In this document: in pieces, positions 14,321 through 25,400 of the stretch
How the letters are laid out: each line of letters begins with the position of its first letter
Numbering within the stretch: position 1 is the stretch's first letter
Assembly (NCBI GenBank): GCA_027886175.1
Contig: JAJNNQ010000009.1
Coordinates: forward strand, 27,331,501 to 27,395,500
DNA length: 64,000 bases
Direction: 5' to 3'
Source: Phylloscopus collybita
Taxonomy: Eukaryota > Chordata > Aves > Passeriformes > Phylloscopidae
Position numbers and translations under genes: made by a program
Notes under the pieces: model-generated
Database searches by the model: none
Told to the model about the DNA's origin: nothing
Seen by the model: only the letters and a program-made list of their open reading frames with translations

Positions 14321-14325
14321 AATGG
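14321..14325 (+). repeat. Target-site duplication, left copy (AATGG)
   Basis: AATGG directly precedes the TGTCTTGG terminus of the solo LTR and recurs immediately after its CCAAGACA end at 15053-15057. A 5-bp duplication is usual for ERVL-type integration. Confidence 0.9.
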
Positions 14326-15052
14326 TGTCTTGGGTTATGGAACCAAAAATGTGTATTCTATTTCATCTACTAAAAGCTGTTGGGGAAATGCTTTTCTTTA
14401 TCCCTTGTAACTCTGTGAGGAGTGGGGCGGGTGCCTTTTGATAATGAGCCAGCTGTTAAAGCCAGGTGGGGCAGTGTTTCTTATCTCTTTTCACAATGGG
14501 ACATTAAGACTCCCCAAGATGTTCTCCTCCCCAAAGCAGTACATCCACATTCCATCATCCCATTGTGAGATGCTCCACCCAGTGCGGGGAGCCAACCATT
14601 CCTACCTGGATAAAACTGAGACACAGGAGAACAAGGTATCTGGCTTCACCAGATTCCTGGAGGAAGACTGGACCCCTTCTCACCACCCCTGGACCCCTTC
14701 TCACCATCACTGGACCCTTTTCTACAGGATCATCTCTGCTCCAACAGAACCACATCTGCCACTCCAGGAGGACTCACTTTTGGACTGCTTCTAGCACCCT
14801 GACCAACAGGGTGTCAGGTTGTAGCTCAGGGTTTTCCAGGATTGCTTGTTTGTTTGGTTGGTTGGGTGGTTTTGTTTTCTACTACATTTGTATTGTTAAT
14901 ATTCCTAGTAAAGAACTGTTATTCCTAAAATCTTTGCCTGAAAGCCCTTAATTGCAAAATTATAATTTGGTGGGGGTGAGGGGTTTACATTCTCCATTCT
15001 AAGGGAAACTCCAGCTTTCCCTGGCAGATACCTGTCTTTCTAAACCAAGACA
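14326..15052 (+). mobile_element. Solo LTR of an avian endogenous retrovirus, family A, 727 bp, with intact ends
   Basis: The element starts TGTCTTGG and ends CCAAGACA, an 8-bp perfect terminal inverted repeat with the retroviral TG...CA ends. It is flanked by the 5-bp duplication AATGG. A second, inverted copy of the same sequence lies at 47106-47841, which proves a dispersed family. Orientation + is taken from an AGTAAA polyadenylation-like signal near 14908, followed by a T/G-rich stretch. A 21-bp unit beginning CTGGACCCCTTCTCACCA is tandemly repeated about 2.4 times at 14668-14717; the other copy has fewer units. No internal retroviral sequence is present between the duplications, so this is a solo LTR left by recombination. 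Open frames in it (14438-14794, 14565-14951) are not genes. Confidence 0.92.
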
Positions 15053-15057
15053 AATGG
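15053..15057 (+). repeat. Target-site duplication, right copy (AATGG)
   Basis: Second copy of the 5-bp sequence found at 14321-14325, immediately after the CA end of the LTR. Confidence 0.9.
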
Positions 15058-16342
15058 TTATTAACAACCTGGTAAAACTGAAGGCTTTAACAGTGGTATA
15101 GGGAAGGACTGGAGGAGAGAATGTTAGAGAAGAACACTAAGGGGGTGGGTAAAAAGGAAGAGGATGGACTTCAACCAAGAAACTCCCAAGTCTCACTTGC
15201 CATTTCAAAGTGTTTTTTCTGCCAGTATATTTTTACTAAGGATGAAATGGATTTCTATATATAGATCTTCCTTCACTGATTTGTGTGGTACTTAGCCAGG
15301 AACCTTGAGTAACTGTTTTATATCTTGTTGCACAATTTCAGTGTTAGACACATGTTTCGTGGTGATATAGCCTATTGATTGCAGAGAACACATCACATTT
15401 CTGCTATTTTATTTCTGTTACATAAAACTAGAACTTCAGTAACTTTTTTGAAGAAAGGATATCCTTAAAGTAGAACAATGAATCCTAGGTGGAGAAATGT
15501 TACTTTGATGAAATAAGTTGTTTAGGATGCTGTTTCATAATATTTTGTTCCTTTCATATCCCATACTTTCAGCAAATGCTGACAGGTACTTTCAGGTCTC
15601 CAGTGATTATCTTGAAGCATTCCCAAGAGTCTGGCAGCTAACCATCTCCTATAGATCTCTATTGCTCTCTGAATGTGCCATTTTCAGCTGTCTACTTGGG
15701 AACCTTCATTTCCATATGCTCCAAATTCTAGGATTCCAAATATACTTTCCCTGCTGAAATGAAAAACCATTTCATCTCAAAAATTTCACACATAAACATG
15801 ATTATTCTGGAGAAAAAAATATCCTAACAAGACTGAAAAAAAAGTCCCTCCCTATTTTTTAAAAACATTTTAAAACATTGCCCTTCATTTAATTGGGAAT
15901 GCCCTCTGTATCATGTTGATTTCAAACTGAAATTATTTCAGTTAATTACCTATGCCTGTTTCCTGAGCTAAAAGTTTATACTTTTTCTCCTTCAGTTTGA
16001 GATACTGGAAAATGGCAGTGGAGTTGCAAGAATCTGTATTACTGAAAACTACCACAATGTTTGTTAGCACATGGACTTAGCAAGCTTCATTCCTCTATCT
16101 TACAAGTGCAAAGGAGTTTCATTTTAAATTTCAGCTTACTGGGCAAGAAGCACAGAAGAAAGGAGAAGTTTCACTCTTGAGATCAAAGAGATAAAACCCA
16201 TATAGCTGAAAATCCTAAAATTTCCAGGGGCTGAATACATGTCCTTAGTGAGTGCATTAACTAAATGTTACTGGCAAAGCTGCAAATGAATTTCTAAGAC
16301 TATATATTCGAGCTGGCATCTCTCTACAGCATAATGTACATG
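15058..16342. other. Intergenic DNA between two LTRs, nothing recognised
   Basis: AT-rich, with stop codons in all frames except short chance runs. It contains no viral internal sequence that I can recognise, in keeping with the LTRs on both sides being independent solo insertions. Confidence 0.6.
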
Positions 16343-16348
16343 GACATA

Positions 16349-17023
16349 TGTAGGAGTCCAGGGTGTTCCTCTGGAAACCCTGGATGAGCAGAAACCTGTA
16401 CAGGGGGGTTTAAAACCTGTAAATGTGCTTGGGGTCTGAGATATGTACAGGGGGGTTGTAGACTCTGGCATGGACCCCAGACAGGCAAGGGTCTCTATTA
16501 TAGCCCATGGGAAAAATTGCCAACACTATGGGAAGAATTGCAAGCCCTCGAAGGTAGTAGAAAGTATTAATATTTTCACATTAGGGGTTTTAAGATGAGA
16601 AGGACCAGAGACAAGATGGAGGATTCTGGGCGTTACCCTAGAGTCTTCTCCTTCTTCTTTGTCTCCATTTTGCACAGTGGTGATGACATGAAGTAGATTT
16701 AGAGGGATTTGGTCAAAGTAGAAAACACCTGTTGAGTGTCAAGTGCATGTATTGGATCACAATTGTAAATAATGTGCACGTAATTATCTGTATATAAGCT
16801 GACGAGCTGTGGGCAGGCGGACAGTCGTCGCCTGTTGCCCATGCTGTCCAGACCTTGGCAGAGCTCAGAGAAAAGTGTAGAGATAAGATAAAATAAACAA
16901 GGAAGAAAACCCAGAAAAAGAACATCTGAAGACTCCTCGTCTTTTCTGTGGGCGGCTCGGGGCTTCCCGAAGGACCAGGGGCAGTGCCCATCCCTCATTC
17001 TCGGGTGAGCAGAGACCCCGAGA
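16349..17023 (+). mobile_element. Solo LTR of a second endogenous retrovirus family (family C), about 675 bp
   Basis: GACATA stands directly before the TGTAGGAGTC start (16343-16348) and again at 17024-17029, a 6-bp duplication as expected for ERVK/betaretrovirus-like integration. The ends form an imperfect inverted repeat (7 of 10 positions), with the final CA apparently mutated to GA. Promoter architecture is clear on +: an inverted CCAAT (ATTGG, 16751-16755), TATATAAG at 16791-16798, AATAAA at 16892-16897 and a GC-rich U5. The U3 part contains TGTACAGGGGGGTT twice (16397-16410 and 16444-16457). The right boundary could instead lie near 17074. No coding sequence is present. Confidence 0.75.
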
Positions 17024-17029
17024 GACATA

Positions 17030-18439
17030 TTTTCCTTGTTAACTTTGGCTTGGTACTGAGAGTGGAGCACCACAAATAGGGCAGCTGATTACCACCAGAA
17101 AGTTTATGGTGTTTTGTAGATGCATGTCTGCATGTTTAAACGACTAGAACTTAACCCCAGTGTTAACCTGCTACTCCACTGACAGAACTGCCACACCTCT
17201 GGGCCCTCCCATGCAGTTATTCATATGCAGGATTGCTTTGAATGAGCTTTAAGTGTGTGCTTGGGATTTCCAGATGTGCTTTAGCTCCTTGTCCTCAGGC
17301 TGCTTGTGTGAATTCATGAAACCCTGCACACATTCACCATGTGAGGTGTAAGGGCACACACAGCCCACAGGGCATGTCCTTGAGAGCACTGACACTGCCT
17401 GTGAAATTGCAGAAGAGTGGTTGACCCAGTTAGGCAGCCACAGCAAGGGTCAGAAGAGTGGAAAGAGACACAGATGTGCTGCACACGTGCAGTGAGACTA
17501 CAGTCTGAAGCCCTGAACTGACTGCACTACAGATAAACTGTGGTGATATATACCAGCGAAACTGAGAAGGGGTTAAACCATTTTTGGCATGTAAAGGCTA
17601 CCACAGAGGAGAGAGAATGAACTGTTCTCCATGTCTATGGTAAACAGGATGAAAAGGAATGGCCTTAAAGTGGCAGCAGAAGGTTTTCACTCAGATATTG
17701 GTTATGTTTTCTTATGTATCAGCTCTGCAAAGCACTGAAAAAGTGTCTTAGGGAGACTGGAATCTTCATTATTGGCAATACCTGATGGTAAGTTAAACAG
17801 GCACCTGTCAGGAAACAGATCATGCTTTAAAAGGGACAATAGTTAGATGATCTCCCCAGATTCCTTCTAGTTTTATTTTCTTATGATTGTATGCACAATA
17901 AGTCTGACATATCCCAAAGGTTTCCAATTACAGTGCATGAACAGACCATCTGTGCAAAACAATCTCAATATGCCTGATGCTTCCTGGAAGCATTTTACTT
18001 ACAGAAACAGAAACATAACAGTTACATCCATTTATACAAATGTCTATCCAGAGGAAATGGGCAAAAAGTCTGATAGAAACACTAATCAAAAAAATGTTTA
18101 TTTAGCATTTCACGTTGAATTTAAATAATGCCTGATTCTCCCAAGAGCAGTGTATGTTGAAGATGCCTAATATGCTGCAACTGTTAAGGTGTAGCCATTT
18201 TCTTGAAAACTACTATACTGTCCCATCCCATGCATTCATAAAGGAAAAGATTCACCTTAGTTAAACCTGTAAAGCACAGGTTTGGACATAGTAAATTTCA
18301 CTCCCATATCCTACAAAAAATTAAGTCTCCTATTGTAAATCAGTATTTTAATGAATTTTTAGGATCAGGTCTGTAGTATATATATTAATTCATGTTCCTA
18401 GAATATAATAATAAATTAATATAGGTTTACCTAATAAGG
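17030..18439. other. Intergenic DNA, nothing recognised
   Basis: No exon, CpG island or named repeat seen. Open frames at 17249-17446 (-) and 17883-18128 (+) are short and of unremarkable composition. Confidence 0.55.
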
Positions 18440-19140
18440 TGATATCGGTGGGGGCAGCGGGGAAGATACATTCCTATAGTACATGTGTTTCAGAGGCTGC
18501 CAGCTCAGGCAGGAACTGAGTGGTAACCTCACAAGAAACCCCTTTTACATTATCCTGGTGTATGTTAGTTTATGTTCACAAATTGTATTTTATGCATGTA
18601 ATATCCATGGGTGCGGGTGATGGTGAATTATACAGTTCTTAAGAATATCAGAGAAACTGTCCCAGCTCAGAGAGTCCCCCCCCGGATCTGGGAAAGGGGA
18701 TAAAAGGATTACAATATCAATAGAAGGAGCAGCGCCGAAACCCAAGGATGGTATCAGCAGCATCATCAGGAGACAAAAGAAACTATAGAAATCCAAGACT
18801 GGGCAGAGACGCCAGCTCCGGCATTCCCAAGCCCTCCAATACCGGGACCACCAGACTTGTTCGGACTTGTTCACTGAGCTACCTAACATGTTTAGACTTG
18901 TTCAGTGAGCAAAGAGTGTAAGACTGGCAGACAGGGGCGCAGAGAGGTGTGAGACCTTGGGGGTGTGGTACCACGTAGTACTTCAGGAGGTCTCACCCAG
19001 TGCGCACTGCCTATTTCCTCCCTCCGCTGACTAAGGTCAGTTTCGGTATTGGCTTTGTCAATTTCGCACCTGTGATTTTTTCACTGGCAATCTGGCAATA
19101 AATTCTATTTTATTATAATTGGCTTTATTCATTTATAACA
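18440..19140 (+). mobile_element. Probable solo LTR of a third family (family D), about 700 bp
   Basis: A GC-richer island in AT-rich DNA with LTR layout on +: a TATA-like GATAAAAGG near 18699, a long R-like segment and a consensus AATAAA at 19097-19102, followed by a T-rich U5-like end. Proposed ends TGATAT and ATAACA are inverted repeats at 5 of 6 positions. A near-repeat ACTTGTTCACTGAGC / ACTTGTTCAGTGAGC occurs inside (about 18864-18912). I cannot find a clean target duplication, so the ends are provisional. The 99-codon - strand frame at 18590-18889 is a shadow. Confidence 0.5.
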
Positions 19141-20400
19141 AGGTCCATAAAAATACCGGGTATTTACTGTACTGAAACAGTCCTGTTTAGGAGACGTATC
19201 AAACAAATTTCTTTTAACATTTCCTCATAGAGGGAAACAACAAATCTAAACTGAATTACAGTACTAATAGATGGCATTTTCCAAGCTGTTTCTAATTGCA
19301 GTTTTAACATGATAGGCAGTAATTTGCAAACAGCTGAATTGAATGGTTGGAATGAAATCAAAGTCTTTAAGTGTTTTGAAATTCCTCAGATTAAAAAACA
19401 TGAGGTTTAAAGTGAAAATTGCTCCTGGATAAACCACTTATAATGGAAGGCTATATGGCCAAATACAATGTTATTATTTAAGAGCTAGTGAATCAAATAT
19501 TAAATCACTCAAGACCACTTTTGAATTTTCTCAAAGTGATAATCATGCCTCTGCTTATATTATTTCTGCAGAATTGCATTCTACTTAGAGCCATTCATAT
19601 TATAATAATTTGGGGGTTCATATAGCATACACAAAGAAAACTTATCAATATATATTGAATAATAATCTATAAAGCCTATTTCCTAAAATTTTAATACACA
19701 GTTAACATAGCCACCTGTCTAGTCAGAGAGTGGAATTTGGTAAAACAATCAATTGTTTGATTGTTCCTCAATCTTCTTAACATGAGGAACTGAAGAAAGT
19801 GTACAAAGATATTTCTCACTGTCTTTTCCCCTTGTTTGTTGCTATTGCTGCTGTTCTTTCTTAACAGTTGGTGGTACTGATTAGATGTGAGGTAAGTTCA
19901 GAGAAACAAAAAAAGTTTGGTGCTCATGCTGCAATGAATTTGGCAGTCTTGGGACTTGTCTCTTTATAAATGAGAAGAACTGTGATAACGTAACTTAGGA
20001 GTTAGGGAGAGTTTAGAATAGATTTTAAGCTCAAAAGAATGAGTCAAAAAAGGTGAATGATACAGGGAAATGGGCAGGGGAAAGTTTGCCTAAGCCATCT
20101 GACATTGTTTTTGTTTTATACTTACAGCTGATCTTGTTAAAGTTCCAAATTGTAAATTGGGCTCTGCTGAGTCAACATACACAGAAAGAAAGCTAGCAAA
20201 ATTCCAAAATAATAGCTAAGTTTCATTAAAAACCTAAAGGATATCAGATTCATCCTTCAGGCCTTGAGAGATGAAATGGAATTCTATTCACAGAAATATG
20301 CTGAGAATCAAGTTTTCTAAACTAAATATTTAGTGTAAGCTTTTGATGCATAGGTATGTTCCAAAATTTTATTAAATAAGCTAGAACTATGGTGTGGGAT

Positions 20401-20458
20401 GGGTGTTGTTTTTTGGGGGGTTTTTTGTGTTTTTGTTTGTTTGTTTGTTTGTTTTTAA
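20401..20458 (+). repeat. G/T-rich low-complexity tract
   Basis: GGGTGTTG followed by T and G runs and a (GTTT)n segment. It resembles the tracts at 10.85, 22.25 and 57.74 kb, all with G/T on the + strand. Confidence 0.85.
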
Positions 20459-22245
20459 TTCGGCACAATTTTAAAATGTGCTACTTCTAAATAATTAACA
20501 TTTCAAGTAACATAATGACAAATTTTAAATGTCTGGTCCCTCTACACAATATGACAACGGTCAAAAGGTTGAGATATGGATGGGAAAATCTGGATGTGAA
20601 GGCAGTGAAGGAAGGGTAGAAGAATAAAATTGGCATGGGTTAATAGCATCTTTTTGAGAAGGTCATGAATATAACCATACATCTACATTCGGCTTCTAAG
20701 ATACCTAGATTAGAAAAGAAAGATTGCTGAAAACCAAGAACAAAGAAGATGCTCAGAAGAAAGTTAGGGACAGATGGATCCAAACAATAGATTGAAGCCA
20801 GTAAGAGTTCCTGGCAAGAAAACAAAGAACAAGCTGGAGCCATTAGACACCAAGATCAAGAGACAAAAGCCATGAGTACAAGGTCCTGCTCATGTAGCAC
20901 AAATGCTTAGTGACTCATTCACTTAAGGCTGGAAACAGAAGATTGCAGCCACTGACAGCTCCTAAGGGGTGCAAAACCAGCACATTGTCCCCAGCTGAAA
21001 AAGAACTCAGAAAAGGTGTAGGACTTGTAATAAGCTAACACTTTTTATCCTTCTGCAGCCTGCAAGAGACTTTCATCTGGCATCTAAAGCACTCCTGAGA
21101 AAGTGGCTCTGGACCCTGCAGTGGATGAAAGCTGAGACTTAATCTTTTTCTTCCCAGGGACTGTTAGGAGAGGGAGTAGAAGCCTCTCCAGTGACAGAGG
21201 CATTGGGGAAATGGAGGTAAAAAACACCACTCCGTCAAGTCAGCAGAGGGGAGGAGGAGGAAGGGTAAGGGATCATTTGTAGGGGATTAAGGTGATGGAT
21301 AGAGTGTTGCCAGAGGGAAATCGAACAGTTCTTGTGCCTGGTATTTCTTACTAACTCAGTAGATTCCTACTTAGCTTGATGGGTAACTATATCCCACCTC
21401 AGGGCACTGACTTGCCTCAGGCTCTGTGTTGAAATTTAAGCTCTCTAAAACGGGTGCTGGGGTTAATAAGAATCACTTGCAACTGTTTCATTGAGTAAAG
21501 ACCTTTTATTTTTCTTGATCCCCTGAAAAAATTTAGAGACATTGCCTAAGGTAAATTTTGGGTGTTTTTGTTGTTTTTTGTTTCTGTTTACTTTTTCTGT
21601 TTTGTTTTGGCTTTTTTTAAAATATGTTTTGGCTTTGCTTTATTTGGTGAAGTGACATGTCATTTACTTAATAATTAGAACAGCTGAACATTTTAACTTA
21701 TATCGAGCTTCTATACCTTCCAATTTGGAGCAAGGATGCCACAAAAATATGTTAAGTGTCCTTTTAGACCAAAAATACCTGGCCAAAAGACATGACAGAA
21801 AGGGTGGTGATCAGGACAGAATTTGATCTTAGGCAGGATAAATTTGCAATCTCAGTGACCAGTTCTTAGATCCTATGAATCTGTCTAGTTCCACTAAATA
21901 AGACTTTTATCCTATCAAAGAATGTGTCTGACACTGTCTTCAGTAATAGTTCTGTGACTTCATAGTAAAAAGGTGGTAGGACAGCTCCTTAACATAATCT
22001 CTTCTAGGTAGCTCAGTTTGGATAAAAGAGGAGGGAAATTTATGTCTGTTGAACGCTACTGAGCTCTGTACCCCATGTTGACTTTAGTTACAGAGCCACT
22101 GATACCTCTAATGTAGTGTAAATACTGAGACTCTTTGTTTGATATTCTGTGTGTTGATGAATTACTGCTTAACCACTGGTCTTAGTGGATTTCATATATA
22201 TATTTATTGATATTTTGCAGCTCTTAGATGGTGAAATAAAAATTT

Positions 22246-22490
22246 AGGGGTTTTGTTGGTTTTTAGACTGTTTTGGGGGGGGTTGTTTGTTTGGTGTGTT
22301 TTGTTTTTTTGTTGGTTTGATATTTTTTTGATTGTTTGGGGGGTGTTTGTTTGGTTGTTTGTTTTGTTTTGTTGGGGCTTTTGGTGGTGTTGGTTTTTTT
22401 TTGGTTTTTTTTTTTTTTTTTTTTTTGTTTTTTTGTTTTTGTTTTTGTTTTTGTTTTTGCTGCTGCTGCTGCTGCTGTTGGTTTTGTAGT
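22246..22490 (+). repeat. 245-bp G/T-rich, C-depleted tract ending in (GTTTTT)n and (GCT)6
   Basis: From 22246 to about 22458 the + strand has only two C residues. It contains G runs of 4, 8, 6 and 4 bases (about 22247, 22275, 22338 and 22374), a long T run, then GTTTTT hexamers and six GCT triplets at 22459-22476. Overlapping long frames on both strands (Phe/Leu/Val/Cys-rich on +, Lys/Gln/Asn-rich on -) are artefacts of the composition. Confidence 0.92.
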
Positions 22491-25400
22491 AGCAAGCCAA
22501 AAGGGAAAATTATGTAGTTGTAGTCAGTAAACTTATCATAGCCAGATGAGAGATCTGTGTCACTCCTATGTATGATTGAAGTATTTGGTCTGTTCAGGAA
22601 CTGCCTATTTTAGGATGACATTAGTTACTGCAAATTGGTAATCAAGGTAGACAAATCTGGAGGAATAAAAAGAAAGATTAAGAATGTAGTGAACAATACA
22701 TATGTCTCTGCCAGTCATAACAGCTGTTAAAAACGTCTGTTAGATGTTTTCATCAGCTTTGCTTTCATCCTGTTATTCTGTGATAGCTGAAAAGTAATGA
22801 AAAGTCTTTCAAATTTTCTTTTAAAATTTATTTCATAGGATGAGTTACTTTAGACAAGAGGTGAAGCAAAGGGCATATAAGAAGTATGCTGAATAAAAAA
22901 GAAAATGGAGATATAAATTATATAGTCAGACCCTCATTCATAAAGAAAACATTAAAGGAATCTGGAAGACAATACACTGTAAACAAAGTATATTTGCAGG
23001 AGAAGGCTAAGCACTACAGTTGGCACGGACGTGATCCCTTACTGAAAATATGACAAGGCTTCTCATTGGCTTTAATGAGCTTTAGTCTCTTGTGATATGA
23101 ATTTGACAGCTGAAAGAGGGAATGTGAGAGAGACTCGTGCCTAGTAAGAGAGGAGCACACCTTGTTCCACCAGGGATTATTTTTGCTGTATTTCTGCCAA
23201 TGTAAGGCTTTGCATTCTCTCAGCTGAGAGCTGGAAAGAAACTCCCTCTCTTTGAACATAACAGTGAAGGGAGGGAGGCAGATTCCTACCAAAAGACAGG
23301 TCTGTTTGTCACCAGCTTGAATGCCAAGATTAGCTATAAGATATAGCACCAGAATTTTTGTTGCAAGATATCATCCAACAGATTTCAGAAAATAATGCTT
23401 ATTAGAACTTGCCTGATCAGATGGAAAATGTCCATTGGATAAGGCAGGGAAGACAGTTAAAGCAGGAGATTTTATCTCCAATGAATTTTTTTTGACCTGT
23501 GAGAGCATAGGGAAACGCAACAAGGAAGAAGAACAAATAGCTCAAACACTAATAAATCTTCAAGTGAGTTAGAAGAAAGCCAAAAAACTTGGAAGTGTGA
23601 CTAGAGAAGGTACTGCTTACCTCACAGCCTAAAGAAATAATATTATTTGGGCTGAACTTAGTCTATACTGGCAAAAAAAAGCTTAAAAATTTAAGAATTT
23701 AAAGAGATATGTATGTAACTTTACACATGACCATAAAACATGCAGAGAAGAGCTGATGAAAGAAGCTATGGCAGCAAATAAAACAGGATTAGACATCAGA
23801 AAGATGTATAGTTACAGGTGAGAATTGCAGGTAAGTAATGTAAATAATGAAAGCTCAGATGGGACACCAAAAGAGCAAGCAGTACTTGAATCGTTTGTGC
23901 TCTGTTGAGGCTTCAGACATCAAATAATGCCACCAGAATTATTGAAAGCAGTTTTTAATGTGGCAATCACGACACAGCATAGCTACTGCCTGACACAAAT
24001 CATTCTGAAAAGACATATAAAAGTAAAGATGATGAATACCAATGCAAGTGGTTCTGGATCAGATGCAAAGAATAAAAGGATAGCCAAGAAGTAAAACCTG
24101 CTTCAAGAAAAAAAAATCATTTTAGGAAACATTTATAAACCAGGTTGTGTTTGTGTAGTACTGTAATAGAGTCCCTGGATTGGATTTGGATAGGAAAAAA
24201 TATGGAAAAATAAATACAGTAGATTATATCGGTACTGAAGACCTTAATCCCCTAATGATAGACTTGACAATGCAGTTACAGGTCTCTATATTCCAGAATA
24301 TCATAGCTGACAACAGTTTTTCATCAGCTGATCAATAATGTAAAATAATGCCAGAAGTAATTTCAGTAAGATCTTAAAATGTGATCAAAATGGTGATCAT
24401 GGGCATGAAAGAGGGATAGGAGAAAGAAGTATCAACTATCAAAATTTTATTTCTGTTAAATAGGAGAATGAAAGAGTTCTGTGATAATTTTTTGACTTTC
24501 AGATGCTTACATTTCATCAGTGAAGAGAGCTGGTTAGTAAAAGTATAGGAATTAAGAGTCTAAGAGCTTGAATTTAGAAGAGCTTCAAAATTTCTTAAAA
24601 TCAAAGAAATCTGATTTCTTAGCAAGGTAAAAATGCTATCAGAAATTTAAATAGATTCCATATCCTTCTTCAGGGCATGATAGGATTAAAGAATGAATTT
24701 AGAAAAAGGCGGATGAAAAGCTTCATTTTTTAAAAAAGTTGAATGCTACAGATCAAGAACTGCAGGGATAAAATACATATAGCCTAAAGTAGGACTGATC
24801 ATAAAATATTAAAATCAAGAATAAACATTAAACACTCTACATACAAAAAAAAACAAGCTATACAAATAAAAGCAGAATAGGGAAGAAGAGGTCATTAGCA
24901 GTTAAGATGATACTGATACAGTCCAAAAGACAAAATGAAACCTTCATCTAATTTTATCCTAATGGGAAAATGGCAAATAAACTAGAGTACCAGACCATTA
25001 GAAATGAAGATAGACATATTTCCATTGCCAATTCAAGTCAAAATAATCCTCTGAGGTTTTGAGGACCAACTGACCCTTACTAAGAAATTCAATGAAAAAA
25101 ACCCACAATAATGAACAAATTACATGTCTGATTTGGTAGCAAGCATCTTTAGTAGGTCAGCATGTTCTGGGAGGGAGAACTGTTTGATCTAAATGATGGT
25201 GCTTGTGGATAACAAGTGTTTTGAACAGATCAGAACAAAATCCATCTAAAATTAGGAGGTTTAAGTACTGCAGGAGTGGTGGTCTGAATGAATGAAGCTA
25301 CCAATTGAAGTATAAAGAGCCATGAAAATTGGTACAAGTCTAAGAAGAGCCGTACTGAGCTCTTCTCATCATATCTCAGGACTAGACTGCAGAGGCCTCT

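Noticed and set aside
14438..14951. Two overlapping open frames of 118 and 128 codons
   Set aside because: Both are inside the family A solo LTR and change frame between the two copies.
22204..22530. Overlapping frames with poly-Lys/Gln/Asn or poly-Phe/Val/Cys products
   Set aside because: Translations of a low-complexity G/T tract.
23014..23349. 111-codon - strand open frame
   Set aside because: No family signature, no promoter or splice context, and such lengths occur by chance in 64 kb.
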